A stretch of 64,000 nt of DNA from Phoebastria nigripes (GCA_035582835.1 JAYKAV010003110.1:2578471-2642470), one strand, 5' to 3'; positions 49,147 through 61,210 are shown, counted from the stretch's first letter. Notes: generated by a model not told the origin, from the sequence alone. Numbers and translations: made by a program.

Positions 49147-51284
49147 TGAAGGCAAGCTGTAAAAAAAAAAAAGCATGGGAATTGATCTTGTATTCATAAC
49201 TGGAGCCAATGCTTCAGTTAGAGTTACTGCCCCGTATGCTACACAAAAGCTTCAGAAATTTACTATGAAGTGCCTGCTGGCTTACTGTGAAAGAAGCTTT
49301 CTACGCTGGATAGACAGAATGCATCGGTACAGTTTATCTGTGCTTATATGCATGCATTCCTGTAAGGAGATGCAGCATGTTATACACGCACTACACTTGA
49401 TATAGACATTTTTATAATTAAATAAAGTGATTTTTATTGCATTTAGTATTGCTATTTATGGGGTAAAGAAGCACAGCAGACTGTAGGAAAAGTTGCATAA
49501 GCAAAGAATGTGAAAACTAAAAAAACAACCTCGTATGTATTTAGAATTTTATTGTCTTTGAAGAGGCAAATAGCATAACAGGCAAAATAAATTATTTATT
49601 TTTCACAGTTTGATTCTCAGTCATATGGAATGCAATGTGCTCTGAAATATCAGTTAGCATTATACAGAAATACACTCTTCTAAAATATTTCCATACTTGA
49701 TGCTAGTACCTCATTTTACCTTGTTTTATTTAAGATGCATTCCATGGAAAATCTACATAATTGTCAAATATTCATAGTTATTTACATTGCCTTTTTATTT
49801 CGAGTTGGTGCATGCTTTAGAGGAATAGTTTCTCTTCCATGGCCAAGCATAGATATTCTCAACATCTAGCTTACGAAATTTCTTTCAGAATGTGAAGCAT
49901 GATATACAGGAAGACTTTAACTTGGGTAAAGAATATTGCAAAGAGAAGAGGGGTTGGTAATAGTGTTAGAGGTGAATGATCAGCATACCTAGCAGTTACT
50001 GCTGCAATAGCAGCTCTATGACTCAGTAAAAAGAAGCCTGTCAGGGAAAGATTGTCTTTCTAACAAAGATGTATTTTAGAAGTTTCTCATATAATGCTAT
50101 TCATCTTCCAACATTAAAAAAGAAACCAAAGTAATTTATTAGGAAAAAAAAATGATACCTATATTTTCAGAGTATGGCATAATACAAAGTTGTTAGTAAA
50201 AATATTATAAGTAACATATAATTAACCTACCCTGAAAACAAGAAAATGATGAGTATTGAAAAAATTCTACCTATTCTAATAGGTAGATGTCTTACTACAT
50301 CTTCGTATTTTACAGTTAAAATAATGAGCAAATGTATATAATGTAAAGCTCAATTATTTCTGGAGTGAAAATGTTTTATCACTGAATGCAATACTTTATT
50401 TTGCATAGGATCTTCATCTGCATTTTTTAAAGATTTAAAAATTTTAGGGGTTCAAATCGAGCAGATTTATATATAAATAAANAACTGAGGACTATAGTAA
50501 TTAAAAGGATTGGCAGAAAAGAGACAAAGCTGTGGTTTTAGATGTAACCAGTGAAGAAAATGAAATTAGATGAGGTAAAGACATGCAGATTAGAGAGAGG
50601 TATAATAGTGTCATTATAAATAAGTATGAAATATAGTCTAAGAAATGTGCTAAATGTATGTTGTCTGATCAGTTAGGTCAAGACATGAAAAAATCAATGA
50701 GGATTTTTTCTCTTGCCNGCTTCAAACTACAACTTATAAACTTCTATTTTAAAAAGAAAGCTTTTGACCTAAAACAGTGTTGCTCATTTTCACGTGCATG
50801 TTTCCTACAACTTAAATAAAAATGCTTTACTTTGCATTTTACGCTGTCTGCCAGGTATTTCCTGTGAACATCCCATCTAAAATCTCTTGGTTCTAGTAAC
50901 TAATGTCTGTAAAGAAAATCCTGGCAAAACTGTAGTTCTAAGCTTCACGAGCAGCCATTTTAAACAGAAAGCTGGTTTCGTTGTGTTGACAATCACATTT
51001 TAAACTGATTCCTTCCAGATGAAAAGATGCTTTTTCAAACAATGTAATAAAAGTGTAAAGTCAGCTGTTCTAAGGACATAAAAGTGATTTATCTGTTCTC
51101 TGGTCACTGTTTTTTCCCTTGATACAGTGGGATTTTCCTTTTAAAAAATAGGTTAACAATTAATGGCTACTAGAAGCCCAGATTACGGAGAAGTAAATAA
51201 CAATTCACCTTTTAAAGAAACACAACACATAACTGCAATTAATTTTGCATCTCATGACGCATCCANTATTGTGTTTATGAAATG

Positions 51285-51520
51285 TTAAATGTTAACGGCT
51301 CGATTTACATAACAGATAAATAGTCAATTCTGACAGCTGACTATTGACAATGTCATCATCAGATTTCAGAGCTATTACCTTTGATAAGAAAGTCGTTTCA
51401 GATAGATTTCAGATCCTTTTATCTGCCGGCAGTTGGGCATGACAGCCTTGCACCGGCTCAGCTTTGAGAGATCCCCTGCCCCTCCACAAGGGCTAGAATC
51501 AGTTTCTCACCTTTCAAATA
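51285..51520. promoter_or_regulatory. Candidate conserved non-coding element
   Basis: The block carries TTCTGACAGCTGACTATTGA (a TGACAG homeodomain cofactor word overlapping the CAGCTG E-box), CCTTTGATAAG (TCF/LEF- and GATA-like) and CCTTTTATCTGCCGG, then a GC-richer end with GCACCGGCTCAG. It directly adjoins the CpG-rich patch at 51690-52085. Conservation could not be tested. Confidence 0.35.
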
Positions 51521-51689
51521 CAGGTTTCAATTCCGGAGACTCTGATGGCACTATATATATACCATTTCAGAACAAGCAAGTTGTGTAGAGACAGATCCCC
51601 AAAAAGCGGCATGATCCAAAAGTATGACTTAAGCTTAATTTAGCCACTTAACCTTAACAGTAATTCATGAAATCCTTGCTCAGAGGATA

Positions 51690-52085
51690 TGCAGCCCTGG
51701 CTGTGACAAATCTCGGAGGGGTCTTAGTTCCTGGCCTGAAAGCTTCTCACTAGCTGAAAATTTTCGTACAGCCCTGGGTGAGCCAAGGAAGCCCTGGAGA
51801 AGGGCAACATGTACAGCACACCGTGTGCAAGCTCTTCCCAGCTTTTTAACTCTAGATGGCTCTCGGCTCAGCAGCTCGGCTGCCCGCGGAGCACCCCTCC
51901 ACTCCATGCAGCGGGGACTGCACCCGAAGGCACGGGTCAGCTGCGGCACCACATTGCTGCCCGAAGCGGGCGAATGGTGCTGGGCAGAAAGGTCCCCATC
52001 AGGGCCCCAGGTGTAACCTCTGTTTGGAGCACCGGGGAATGTCGCTGTCACTGCTGTGAAATACTGCAGCCCCTCACGCTGAACC
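51690..52085. promoter_or_regulatory. CpG-rich patch, possible intronic promoter or enhancer
   Basis: Between about 51860 and 52080 I count about 14 CpGs in some 220 bp, against an AT-rich, CpG-poor intron. Open frames of 63 to 135 codons run through it in several frames on both strands, which is what high GC alone produces, and none resembles a known protein. A TATA-like CTATATATATACC lies about 130 bp to the left at 51551-51563. An alternative promoter, an enhancer or an unrecognised GC-rich insertion are all possible. Confidence 0.3.
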
Positions 52086-53182
52086 AATTACTGAAGCGGG
52101 AGAAATTTGTGGCCATTATCCTGGGCTACCAAATTTGGCAGATATGTTCTTCACATTCAGAGAACATAAACACATTCAGAGAATCCGATGATACAGCATA
52201 GTATGATATTTTCCGTATACTAGACTAAAAGGAGGTTTTTTAGAAGCATAATTATTACATAAATCTATTTAAACAAGATGTTTGAAACCAACAGGAACCT
52301 AATGTGGTAAAATGATAAATATTCTTGACTGTTAAAATCATAAAAACATGACTAAAAATTTAAGTTCTGCTGATCTTTCACTAACTAGTGTAGATAGATA
52401 AAAATGATTTGTAAACAATTATTGTAGGTATCTTCTTACTACTGTAAGTATAAGCATCTTATAATGCAGTCATCTGATTCCAAACTAAGGCCTGTAGGAG
52501 CTACTGCTATAAATACTAATACTATAATGAGTTCTATTTACGTTATATTAGTAGAAAATAGAGACACTCAAAAAATCATAACTTTAAGATTAAAACAATC
52601 TGTGAAAATATTTGAAACTTAAAAAAAATACAACTTGGACCTTTAAAAAATACAGAATAGACACTTACCCAATGTAAACGGGTGTATCTCCAGTGGCCTT
52701 AGCAAATGGTAATGACTAATGCCAGTTAAGGTCTGGCCTGTTTACTTCTAAGGTGCTTATAAGATTTACATGATTTTATTGTGTTCTGTTCCTATGGGAA
52801 ATAAATCAGCNTGTGTTTCATCTTGAAAGCATATGATTCTCAGAAGTGATTCTCTAAAAGAGTGTGCTTGTTTACTGTGTTGCCACATATATCAGATCAA
52901 ATTTTGCAAGTAAAATGCCTATCCATCAGTAATAAAAACATGGTTAGCCAAATGCTGCCCTTAGTTACACCGGTGCAACCTCATTGTATTTCAGAGCGCT
53001 ACACACATAAAACTGGGAATAGAAGTTTTTCACATTCCAAAGCCATTTCTTACGTTTTCAAGTGTTAACATATGAAGATGGGGGTAGGGAACCTCCAGTC
53101 AGGAACACAGAATTCCTGCTTGAAGGGGATGATGAAAACCTCCTGACAGTAACATCACTAAATACTGCTGACTATCTGGAGA

Positions 53183-53562
53183 CAGCGCAGTCCACTGAAC
53201 GGGGCACTAGCCTTGCAGTCAGGATATCCAGCTTCAGGCTTAAAACTGCCACTAGCTCCATGTATGCCGTCGGACAAACTACTTCATAAATGGATTGCCA
53301 AATAAGTCTTCAGACCCCTTCTGAATTAGGAGAATGCAATTTTATGTCCAACACACATGTTCCTCAGAGCTCTGGTATTAACATGCTACCATAGGCAAAC
53401 AAACGACATGGTATCAGGCTGCTCCACCTCTGTACGTGCTCCAATCCAGATCTACTTGACTCCCTGGCACTTTATACCTCAGTATCCCTATCTGTACAGT
53501 TGAGATAATGATACTTCCTTCTTCTGTGAAGTGTTTTGAGACCTATAGGTTAAAAGAACAAA
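53183..53562 (+). mobile_element. MIR/CORE-SINE-like element, old and interrupted
   Basis: The order of words follows a tRNA-derived MIR-type SINE. GCGCAGTCCACTGAAC and CCTTGCAGTCAGGATATCCA come first. CTGCCACTAGCTCCATGTAT and GGACAAACTACTTCA stand for the usual GCCACTxACTxxxTGTG...GGCAAGTCACTT. After about 180 bp come CCTCAGTATCCCTATCTGTA and GATAATGATACTTCCTTC, then GTGTTTTGAGACCTATAGGT for the usual GCGCTTTGAGATCC. The middle appears expanded by unrelated sequence. Such elements are old and widespread in amniotes. Confidence 0.6.
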
Positions 53563-56500
53563 TACCATCTTTGTTTCATGACTGACTAGTGTTGCAAAAG
53601 CATCCAGTCACTTGGTATTGTTGGCCAAACTATTTGATTATGAACTGGTTAATTTTTATCTACTTAGAGACTGAAAATGCATGAATATTTTATAAATAGG
53701 CATGCATACACATATGTACACAGATTTTAAAACATAAGGAGGCATCAGAATTTCCTGAGATTTTTGCTGTCTTTATTGGGAAATGAGACAAAAGTGAATT
53801 ATCAAATGTGAATGTTAATTTACAAAAGAAAGCAGAATGCACATCACCTTCACATAGATACACAAAAGATGTTTCCTTTGTGGCCATATTTGATCTAAAA
53901 CCTTGTGAGCATAATATAAATCACAATCTTAAAGTAAATTATCAGGAAAATTCTGTCAGTCAAATTTTCTGCCTTCCTCTTCTCTAATCTTGAAAGCAGT
54001 CTTAATGATGATTTTACTCAAGGCTGTACCATCATTTAAATTTTATGGCTTAACACCCATTCAAAGTAAGAACACAAATGACGGTTTTAAGACTCAAGTC
54101 CAAACAAACTACAGACAACCAAATGAAACTGAAAACAGAAAGACCAGATATTGCATGTAGGTCTATGTAGAGTGAGATGTGGGGTAAAGTGAGAGTAAGT
54201 GGCACCAAGAACAGTTACAGGGAAAGCAGATCTATTTCTCTGCATAGATATGTCATGGATTATGAAGAAGGAACTCGTGCTAATTACCCAGAAGAAATTC
54301 TGAAATTCTTTTATTGTGGGGCACTTAGAGGCTAAAGTCTATGCTAAAGCATCTTTTTTCCTTTCACTGCAGATCTATGAGCCCCATTCCCCACAGGGCC
54401 ACATGAATCCTGTCTTCCAAACTGCGCAGGCGTGAGTGCAGTTGCTGAGGAGTGTCGTGGTTTGCCTGCAGAGGGACTGTAAAAGCCAAGCCTCAACCAA
54501 CAGAAAAAATGGCAAAGCAAAAGGAATCGCTCACTTCCAAAAGTAAATGGATAGATTAAACAGTTGGTAATTTTAGTTAGGTACTAAATGAACTTGCCAC
54601 ATCCCTACCTAAATTTTGCAAGCTCATGCTCCCTGAAAATAGGCAAATATAGCTTTCCTGACACTGAGCGTTTCTTCTTTAAAGATATGCAAAGCAAGCA
54701 TGAGGGTTCAAAAATTCAGCTCTAAGACTTTAATTTTTATCCACAAAAGCCAACAGATTTCACACAGGTTCACAGTTTAAGCCAATACACTGTCCTTCAC
54801 AATTTCAGTTACAGTTCTCAATTCAGCAAGGTGTTATAAAGCTTAATTGACACTTCAGATTATATTATTTCACACAGGAATGTGATAATTATTTCTGACA
54901 CTCTAAATCACAGGTTTTTAGTGAAGTCTGCAACAGACACAGTAGTATGGCAGGAAGATGCCAATGTAGCATAATGTGACCCACAGATTAATTCTACAAT
55001 GTGTGGGATAAAGAGAAGAAAAATTAGCAATATACTATGGACTATGGGGATGCATCAGGATAGATACAGATAGACATTTTGGTACTGTAGTGCCCTTTTT
55101 TGCATCTTCAGTCTCATTTTAGCAAGGCTTGTACAAGTATTATGAGTTCGTAAGTGTGAGGCAGGCCAGTAGGACTAGAAAAGAGATGGATCCATGTATA
55201 GATGTTTCTGAAGTACAAGTGCTAGCAGACCTTCCTCAGTGTTCAGGTGGAAGTTACTATTCCTGTAGTGGGGGCGGAAGAGAAAAGGTGCTTGTACTTC
55301 AGTTTGCAAGATCACAGTCTCTGAAACTGAAAGTGCAGGTGGGTCTCTACTAAGAAACAAGATTCTTGAAGGTAGCAAGCAAGCATGGGTCCAAGCTGAC
55401 TTCTGCTCCTCCTGGAATGAAGTGCTAACAAGAAACCAAAGAGTGGGGCAGATAGTTGTGGGGGTAAATAACATCTTAATCTACCACTTCTGCTTGCCTC
55501 AGAGCACTTAAAGCTGAGCCTAAAGACTGGTCTTTCGATACCACACGAATTTATGCCTCCAGTAAGTGGAAAAGAATCTCCGCTTCATAACTGCTTGCTG
55601 GGAAAAGGGATTTTTGGCATGACTGACCACGTCACACTTCCCTTGTCGGCAATTTCATTGAAGGATTCATGCACAGAGTAGCCAAGTATTTGTATCTTGT
55701 ATAACACTTATTTGGCAGACTTTTGATAGGTCTCCTCAGCCCAGCTGGAAGAGCACACATCCAGCTGGGCCCCAGGAACGGGTGGTGATGATTGCTGGTG
55801 AGTGCCAGAGGCCGGTGCTTGCCTGCAGGGCTGGCAATCCTGCAAGTCTCCTTCCCTGACCTGTGGCGGTTAGAAGCAGCAGAGTATCATCTGCAGCCAG
55901 CTGGGAGAGCCAGGCCTCAACAGCACTGCTGTAGTCTCTCAAGCACTTGTTACCACGACAGACAGCTGATGGATAGAGGCAGGACAAAGGAGAGTGCTAG
56001 CAAATTCCTTAACTGATGAACGATCACTGATACCACGTAAACCAGGAACCCTCCAGCTTCTGCATGTTTGCTGACAACTCTGCATTCATCCAGCTCCTGC
56101 TTAGTCTTGGCTGCTCTCCCACCAACTCCACCCATAGTGACAAGTTTTGTGCAGCTTTATAACCTAATCCCACTAATGTATGAGTCAGGGTGTCTCTTAT
56201 TAAAAAAAAAGGTGTGCGGTCATGCAGACAATTACAGGTACAAGAGAGTGGTAAGGTGGTGCTGAGAACAGGACAGGAATAGTTATAAAGCTATTGGGCT
56301 GTGTAAACATGGAGGTAATTGCTCCTTCCCAAACCAAACTCAACATAAATAATCAAATAACTCAGTAGAAGTAATGAAGTCTCAAATGATCAATGACAAT
56401 TGTGTTTTGCACTTTCCCAGGACCATCTAGTTCTAAGAAAGGCTAACAGCACTTCAAAGTGTAACTTATTCAAGTGTTATAAAACTGGAAACCAGGACAC

Positions 56501-57129
56501 TACTACCCTTTCTATTTCAGGCAAGTTAACCAACAAATGAGAAAGTAACAGGTTTCTTGACTGAGTGCCTACCAAAAAAGCCAACTGTAACCCAGAACAT
56601 TTACTGTTAAAATTATGAGCCCATGAAAATCCAAGTTTATAAGAACAAAGTTGTTTACAGACTTGAAATAACAGCATCCATCATTTTAATGCTGTAACTC
56701 CAAATTAAGACAGTGCAGATGGGCATAATTTTCCATTCTTAATATGAGACACAACACCATGTGTCTTTAATATAAATGCAACATATACATACATTCAGCT
56801 AGACCGTTGGTTTATTCTTACATTTCATATTCAAACCTAAGTCATTATCAAAGTGAGTGAATACAAACGCAGTAAAGATGATGATGATACAAAAATCAGT
56901 CATTTAACATAATCTAACCTCTTATTTGTAGGATCTAAAAAGAATGAAAAGTTTTCTCTATTAATGGCTTCAGTTAATCCTGCATCCAAACATTTTCCCC
57001 AATAAACATCAGATTATTTTTATGTTGGCTATAAAGCTGTCACTCCTCAATAAACAGATATGCTCCTGGTGGGTTTACCTCTGCTGTCAAAGATCTGTCA
57101 ATTCATGTATCATCTCATAAGCAAAACCA

Positions 57130-57370
57130 GAGAAGGTCGGACGCACGGCTCCTAGTGAATCCAGCTGAGCAGAGGTTGCTCACCACCTGAGAGGATTCAC
57201 GCCGCTGCAGCCCCCGTGCAATTGGCAGCAACTGGATGCTCCCAACACAAGTTCGCAAAGGCCCTGAAGTTAATACTCCTGCCTCCCTTTAATAGAAAGC
57301 TATGTGACCTTTAATGCTCGGCTCGACTAAGCCTTCCTTTAGTGAGTCTCAATTAAATTTTATGTTTTGT
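57130..57370. promoter_or_regulatory. Candidate conserved non-coding element, CpG-retaining
   Basis: About nine CpGs occur in some 200 bp (GGTCGGACGCACGG, CACGCCGC, TTCGC, GCTCGGCTCGAC). It has an E-box-type CACCTGAG, a nuclear-receptor half site TGACCTTTAATG and the homeodomain word TCAATTAAA. It is unlike the surrounding AT-rich intron and not a recognised repeat. Regulatory function is inference. Confidence 0.35.
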
Positions 57371-58191
57371 GGCTCCCATTTTCTTGTAAGACAAGAAAAG
57401 AGTTCAAGGGATGGATCCTTCTTTGAAGAATTTAATTCCCTGTGGAGAAAATTTATTTCCATCTAAAGAGCCGCTCAAAGTTTGGGGGAAGGGAGCTTTT
57501 GCAGCATTTTTTTTTTTCTGTGTTTTTTTTGGTTAAGAAATTTCTAGTATTTTGTGAAGATAAAGGAGTCTTCAGATTCTTTGAAAAGGACAGTGTTCTA
57601 TTAGTGGTTAGACTAGAAATATTTCCTCTGTCCTTTTCATTATAATGAGGAGAAAATCAGAGGGTGGTTAAAGAAATCCTGGCCATTATTTGTGATGAAG
57701 AAGCTTTCCATGAAATCATCAGATTGCTATTGTGATATTGTAGTAACATAATACTGCTTAATTTTCAGTAAGAGGCATTGCAGCAAATGCAATATTTGCA
57801 TATGTATTCCTAAAAATAAGTACTTCCTAGGCCGATTCTGCATACTTAACCTCCATATAACAAGGTCAAAAAATTAAGGCATTAGGAAGTGTCTTGTCTG
57901 AACTGGGCTCTGACATTCTAGCTCACCGTAGTTGCTACTATTGAAAATATAAGTACAAATGAGCATAAGCACTATTCCCAAATGTAAACATTTTCAGGAG
58001 CAGACCATTAGTAACATTTCTTTTCCCAGTATGTTCCTTTATTTAATTAGTTTGTTTTGTAGTCAGCTTAACATAAAATCACATGTGCCGTAGGGAATTC
58101 TGAGTGCTGGAGACAGATGCCTAGACTCTTTATAGTCAGTGAATTAGATATTTCAGAAAGTCAGTCTAAAAATGCCACACACTGACGGGGG

Positions 58192-58216
58192 TATTTCATA
58201 TTGCCAATATGAAATA
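58192..58216. repeat. Perfect palindrome, 12-bp arms, 1-nt centre
   Basis: TATTTCATATTG is followed by C and then its exact reverse complement. It lies about 500 bp from the longer palindrome at 58719. Confidence 0.9.
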
Positions 58217-58718
58217 AACATGGGGCATGAATGAATTTTTTATACCCTTCTCCCAGATCTACACATCTGACTCTGAACACCTCATAAATTGTCTTTATTT
58301 GCTTGCTATCTAAATGTGAAGCCCTTTCTTGGTGCTCTCTTCTGCATATTTTTGTGGTCACCCAAGGAGGGGGTTATCAGGATCCAAGGTTTCCACTAAC
58401 TAAAATACTTTACAGTCCCCTCTCTCACTTCCCTCACAAGTGTCATAATCACCAGGCTACAGAAACTGGACAACTTGTGCAGATGGGAATGCAAGACTCA
58501 TGGAGTCAAACAGGTTTTTCAGGATTAGTTGATTACTTTTTTTATCTTTAGCCAAAATTTAAGATTGTTATTGTATCTGAGATTCTTCGTCTCCTTTCTT
58601 CCTAGTGTTTACTACTGATGACTGTTTAAATGTGACCTTCTGCCTCTGTCTAACTTCCTGAAGAAAAATAGGTATTCATAGAATTAGATCAGTATTGACT
58701 ACTTTTGCAACAGGCAAG

Positions 58719-58756
58719 TAAAACTCTGTATTAGCTAGAGCTAATACAGAGTTTTA
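58719..58756. repeat. Perfect 38-bp palindrome, 18-bp arms, 2-nt centre
   Basis: The left arm TAAAACTCTGTATTAGCT (58719-58736) is followed by AG and the exact reverse complement at 58739-58756. Homology stops at both outer ends (G against G). There is no coding potential. It would form a stable hairpin or cruciform. Confidence 0.95.
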
Positions 58757-60782
58757 GTGCAATCCACTGCTAAATTGTGATTTAAATCTGTAATAATTTC
58801 ATGTAATCATCTTTTCCTGCTTACAGAGTCATGCCTTGACATAAATATAAAGAAAATTCTGGTTTGGTTCCAGTATTGAGGCACAAGCATTCTACAGAAA
58901 AAAAACTGCAACACAACAATCTTCATCTCTCCTTTCTGAAGTTCATTCACAGATGACTACTGTGCTCAGACCCTTAATTGTTTCTCTACAGTCAAACAGT
59001 TTACACTTGTTAGGCAGCACACTGAACACTGGGAAAATAACAATGGAATCAAATCCATAGAATAAGTGATAGCTATGTCTCTGAGAAGCATTTGAAAAGC
59101 ACAACATGTAAAAAAATTGGAACATAGAGTATTTGTTTCCTTCTCCCTCCTCCCCCAATTAGTAAGGGAACTGTATTTTCTATGGTACACTGAAGTTTGC
59201 AGTGTCCTGCTAATATTTTATACATGTGGGTTGTACAAATACCCAGTTACACAATATAATCATATAGGTAATAAAATAAGACCCTAAAATCAATTAACTT
59301 GGAAGCTGTCTCTTGATTTAGACTTGTTCTCCAGATATGTCCACCCATTCTTAATTTTACATTTTATGACTAGTTCAATGAAATAAAAATACCAGTGAGT
59401 TTGGATGAGATAAATAGAGTTTTCATGCTCACTGACTTAAATATTGAAACTAGTTCTGTATTTAAAAATAGATTGACATGATTGTAAATATTAATACTTT
59501 CCTATTGAGAAAACATAGTTTTCTTTTGAGAAGCAATAAAAATTAACATATACTCAGCTTAGAAAACCCCAGAAGCCACAAATTACCATTTTTGTGAAAT
59601 CTTTTTAGCTTTTAAGCTTTTTAATGCCTTGTAGTGATAATGCACAGCATTAGTCTTTCATCAAAAATGAATTTACCACTGATAAGGGCAAATGTAACAA
59701 CTTCCTCTCTCACCACCTTAACAAAACATCTCTACATCTCCCTAGTTCAGCAATTGAAACCATCTAGTTCTCTATCTGTGTACATACATAGTGTAGCTTA
59801 GCTAAACCTCACTGCAAGAAACAAAACTGGTCTAGTTCTTCATTTTCACTGCTCATCTCACCTTTGTTTTTCCAGTACAGCTTGTGGACACAAGAAGTCT
59901 GTGCCCCACTGCACCCATGCTGCTTCCATACGTGGTATCTATGCCACTATATGTAAGAAGAGTTCCATTTTGATGAATATATGGATAAAAAATGAGTTGC
60001 TATTGTATTTACAAAGTTCTTATGGAAAGCCTGCCAGCTATTCAAAACTGGGATTTACTAATTAGAGTTACCTTGATTAAAGGCTAGCTCCCAAAGAGCT
60101 CCTGTGGATAACAGGCTTAACTTTAAGCATCTGATCAGTCCCATTACATTGACTGGCTTTAACTGGACTGCTCATAAAATTAAGCGTGTATTTAAATGCC
60201 TTTCTGGACCAGAGCCCAAGTCCCTTAGAGGAACTCAGGCTTGGAGCAGTGGTACCTTCTGAAGCCAGTATGATTCAGGTGACTAATGACCATAAATCCT
60301 TTTCCATATTCTGTCAAACTGAAAAGCTGTGGAATTTTACTCACACAGGTCCTGGAAGTGTTGTCTACCACAGCTAACTGGGAATGCCAGTTCATCAGAG
60401 CCTGGAAACAAGTACTTCACTGAACTGGTAATGGCTCAGGCTGAGCTAGTTCGGAAAACCAGGACAAGAAGATACAAGAGCCTAGATACTGCACTACGCT
60501 GATGTGGCCATCCTGCTCCCAGTACTGAAGCAGAGTTTGCCCCAGTGTCTCTACACAGCTGTGCATTCTGGTCTTTAAACATATCCTAATAGCAAAATTT
60601 GGTATTGTGAGTGTAAGTAATCCTAAGACTTTTCTAATTGTGCTCATTATGTAAGACTAAATGTTTGCCAAATTCTGGCAATTGCAAAAAAGGGTGGAAT
60701 ATAAAGAGGATCTAATGTCTGGAAAATGGGTGATTAAAAAAGGTCACATAAAATTGACAATTTTAAAAACATATACTCTTAC

Positions 60783-60866
60783 CCTTCTCGCTGGAAAATA
60801 GTCCTAAAACAGTCCCCCAGGCTCTTGTAACTGGTTGGATCAGTTTTCCCTCTTTGAATTTGGAAC
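60783..60866 (-). CDS. SLC25A21: SLC25A21 exon, end of first carrier repeat helix 1 and matrix loop (84 nt)
   Basis: This coding exon belongs to the mitochondrial oxodicarboxylate carrier, an inner-membrane antiporter that exchanges 2-oxoadipate and related C5-C7 oxodicarboxylates for 2-oxoglutarate in lysine and tryptophan breakdown. Read on the minus strand it gives FQIQRGKTDPTSYKSLGDCF followed by RTIFQREG. This matches the segment of the human carrier after the first PX[DE]XX[KR] signature, including the FQIQR and SYKSL stretches. The acceptor is a T-rich tract ending in TTTTAG and the donor is GTAAGAG. The exon starts with the last base of a split Arg codon and ends with GG of a split Gly codon, so both introns are phase 2. 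The next upstream exon, carrying the HPLDVVKT signature, was not found up to 64000. It is separated from the next exon by the longest intron in the window. Identification rests on recalled family sequence plus splice sites. Confidence 0.95.
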
Positions 60867-61160
60867 CTAAAAAAAATACAATTTATATCACAGCATGAGA
60901 AGTTAGGGATTTTAAGTAACTTTTAACTTTCCAATTATTATATAAAAGGAGTTTTAAAGGGTTTTTTACATATCTGATTCATTATTATATACTGTTCCTG
61001 ATATACTTATTAACACTGTTTTCATAGAAGCTGTTAAACTAAGGAAAAATAGAGCTTTAGTAGTAACTTTTTTTGTAGTTTATGGAACTCACAGTATAGC
61101 TATCACCTTTGACATTTACACCTCTTTCTAGTTGTTTGAAAAATAAGCTGTTAACCCTGT

Positions 61161-61210
61161 GCCTGATCCAAAGCCCATTGAAACTAATGGGAGTCTTTGA
61201 GTCAAACCCT
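61161..61210. repeat. Old palindromic repeat copy (GCCTGATCCAAAGCCCATTG type)
   Basis: GCCTGATCCAAAGCCCATTG followed by AAACTAATGGGAGTCTTTGA is close to the sauropsid repeat whose consensus, as I recall it, reads CCTGATCCAAAGCCCATTGA, then AGTCAATGGGAGTC. This is the best preserved of the copies in the window. Confidence 0.6.

Larger units (their letters stand above)
39471..51284 (-). other. SLC25A21: SLC25A21 39.7 kb intron, central segment
   Basis: No exon was recognised. Contents are an A18 run at 40886-40903, inverted repeats at 41409-41432 and 43089-43127, a TATAAA-type microsatellite at 42084-42106, an old palindromic repeat at 47191-47267, a locally GC-richer stretch at about 47490-47740 with two overlapping short ORFs, and an AAAATACNC-type minisatellite near 49113-49146. 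Otherwise it is AT-rich unique sequence. Confidence 0.8.
52086..60782 (-). other. SLC25A21: SLC25A21 39.7 kb intron, segment next to the first-repeat exon
   Basis: No further exon was recognised. It contains a MIR-like SINE at about 53183-53562, a CpG-retaining block at 57130-57370, perfect palindromes at 58192-58216 and 58719-58756, and a decayed TTAGTTACACCGGTGCAACC-type repeat word near 52962. A moderately GC-rich stretch lies at about 55740-56120 with short ORFs of no known family. Confidence 0.8.

Noticed and set aside
51680..52201. Overlapping ORFs of 63-135 codons on both strands
   Set aside because: Several frames are open at once because the patch is GC-rich and poor in stop codons. 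No recognisable protein.
55736..56135. GC-richer stretch with short ORFs on both strands as a possible retrovirus or retrogene remnant
   Set aside because: No LTR ends, primer-binding site, protease or polymerase motif was seen, and no gene was recognised.
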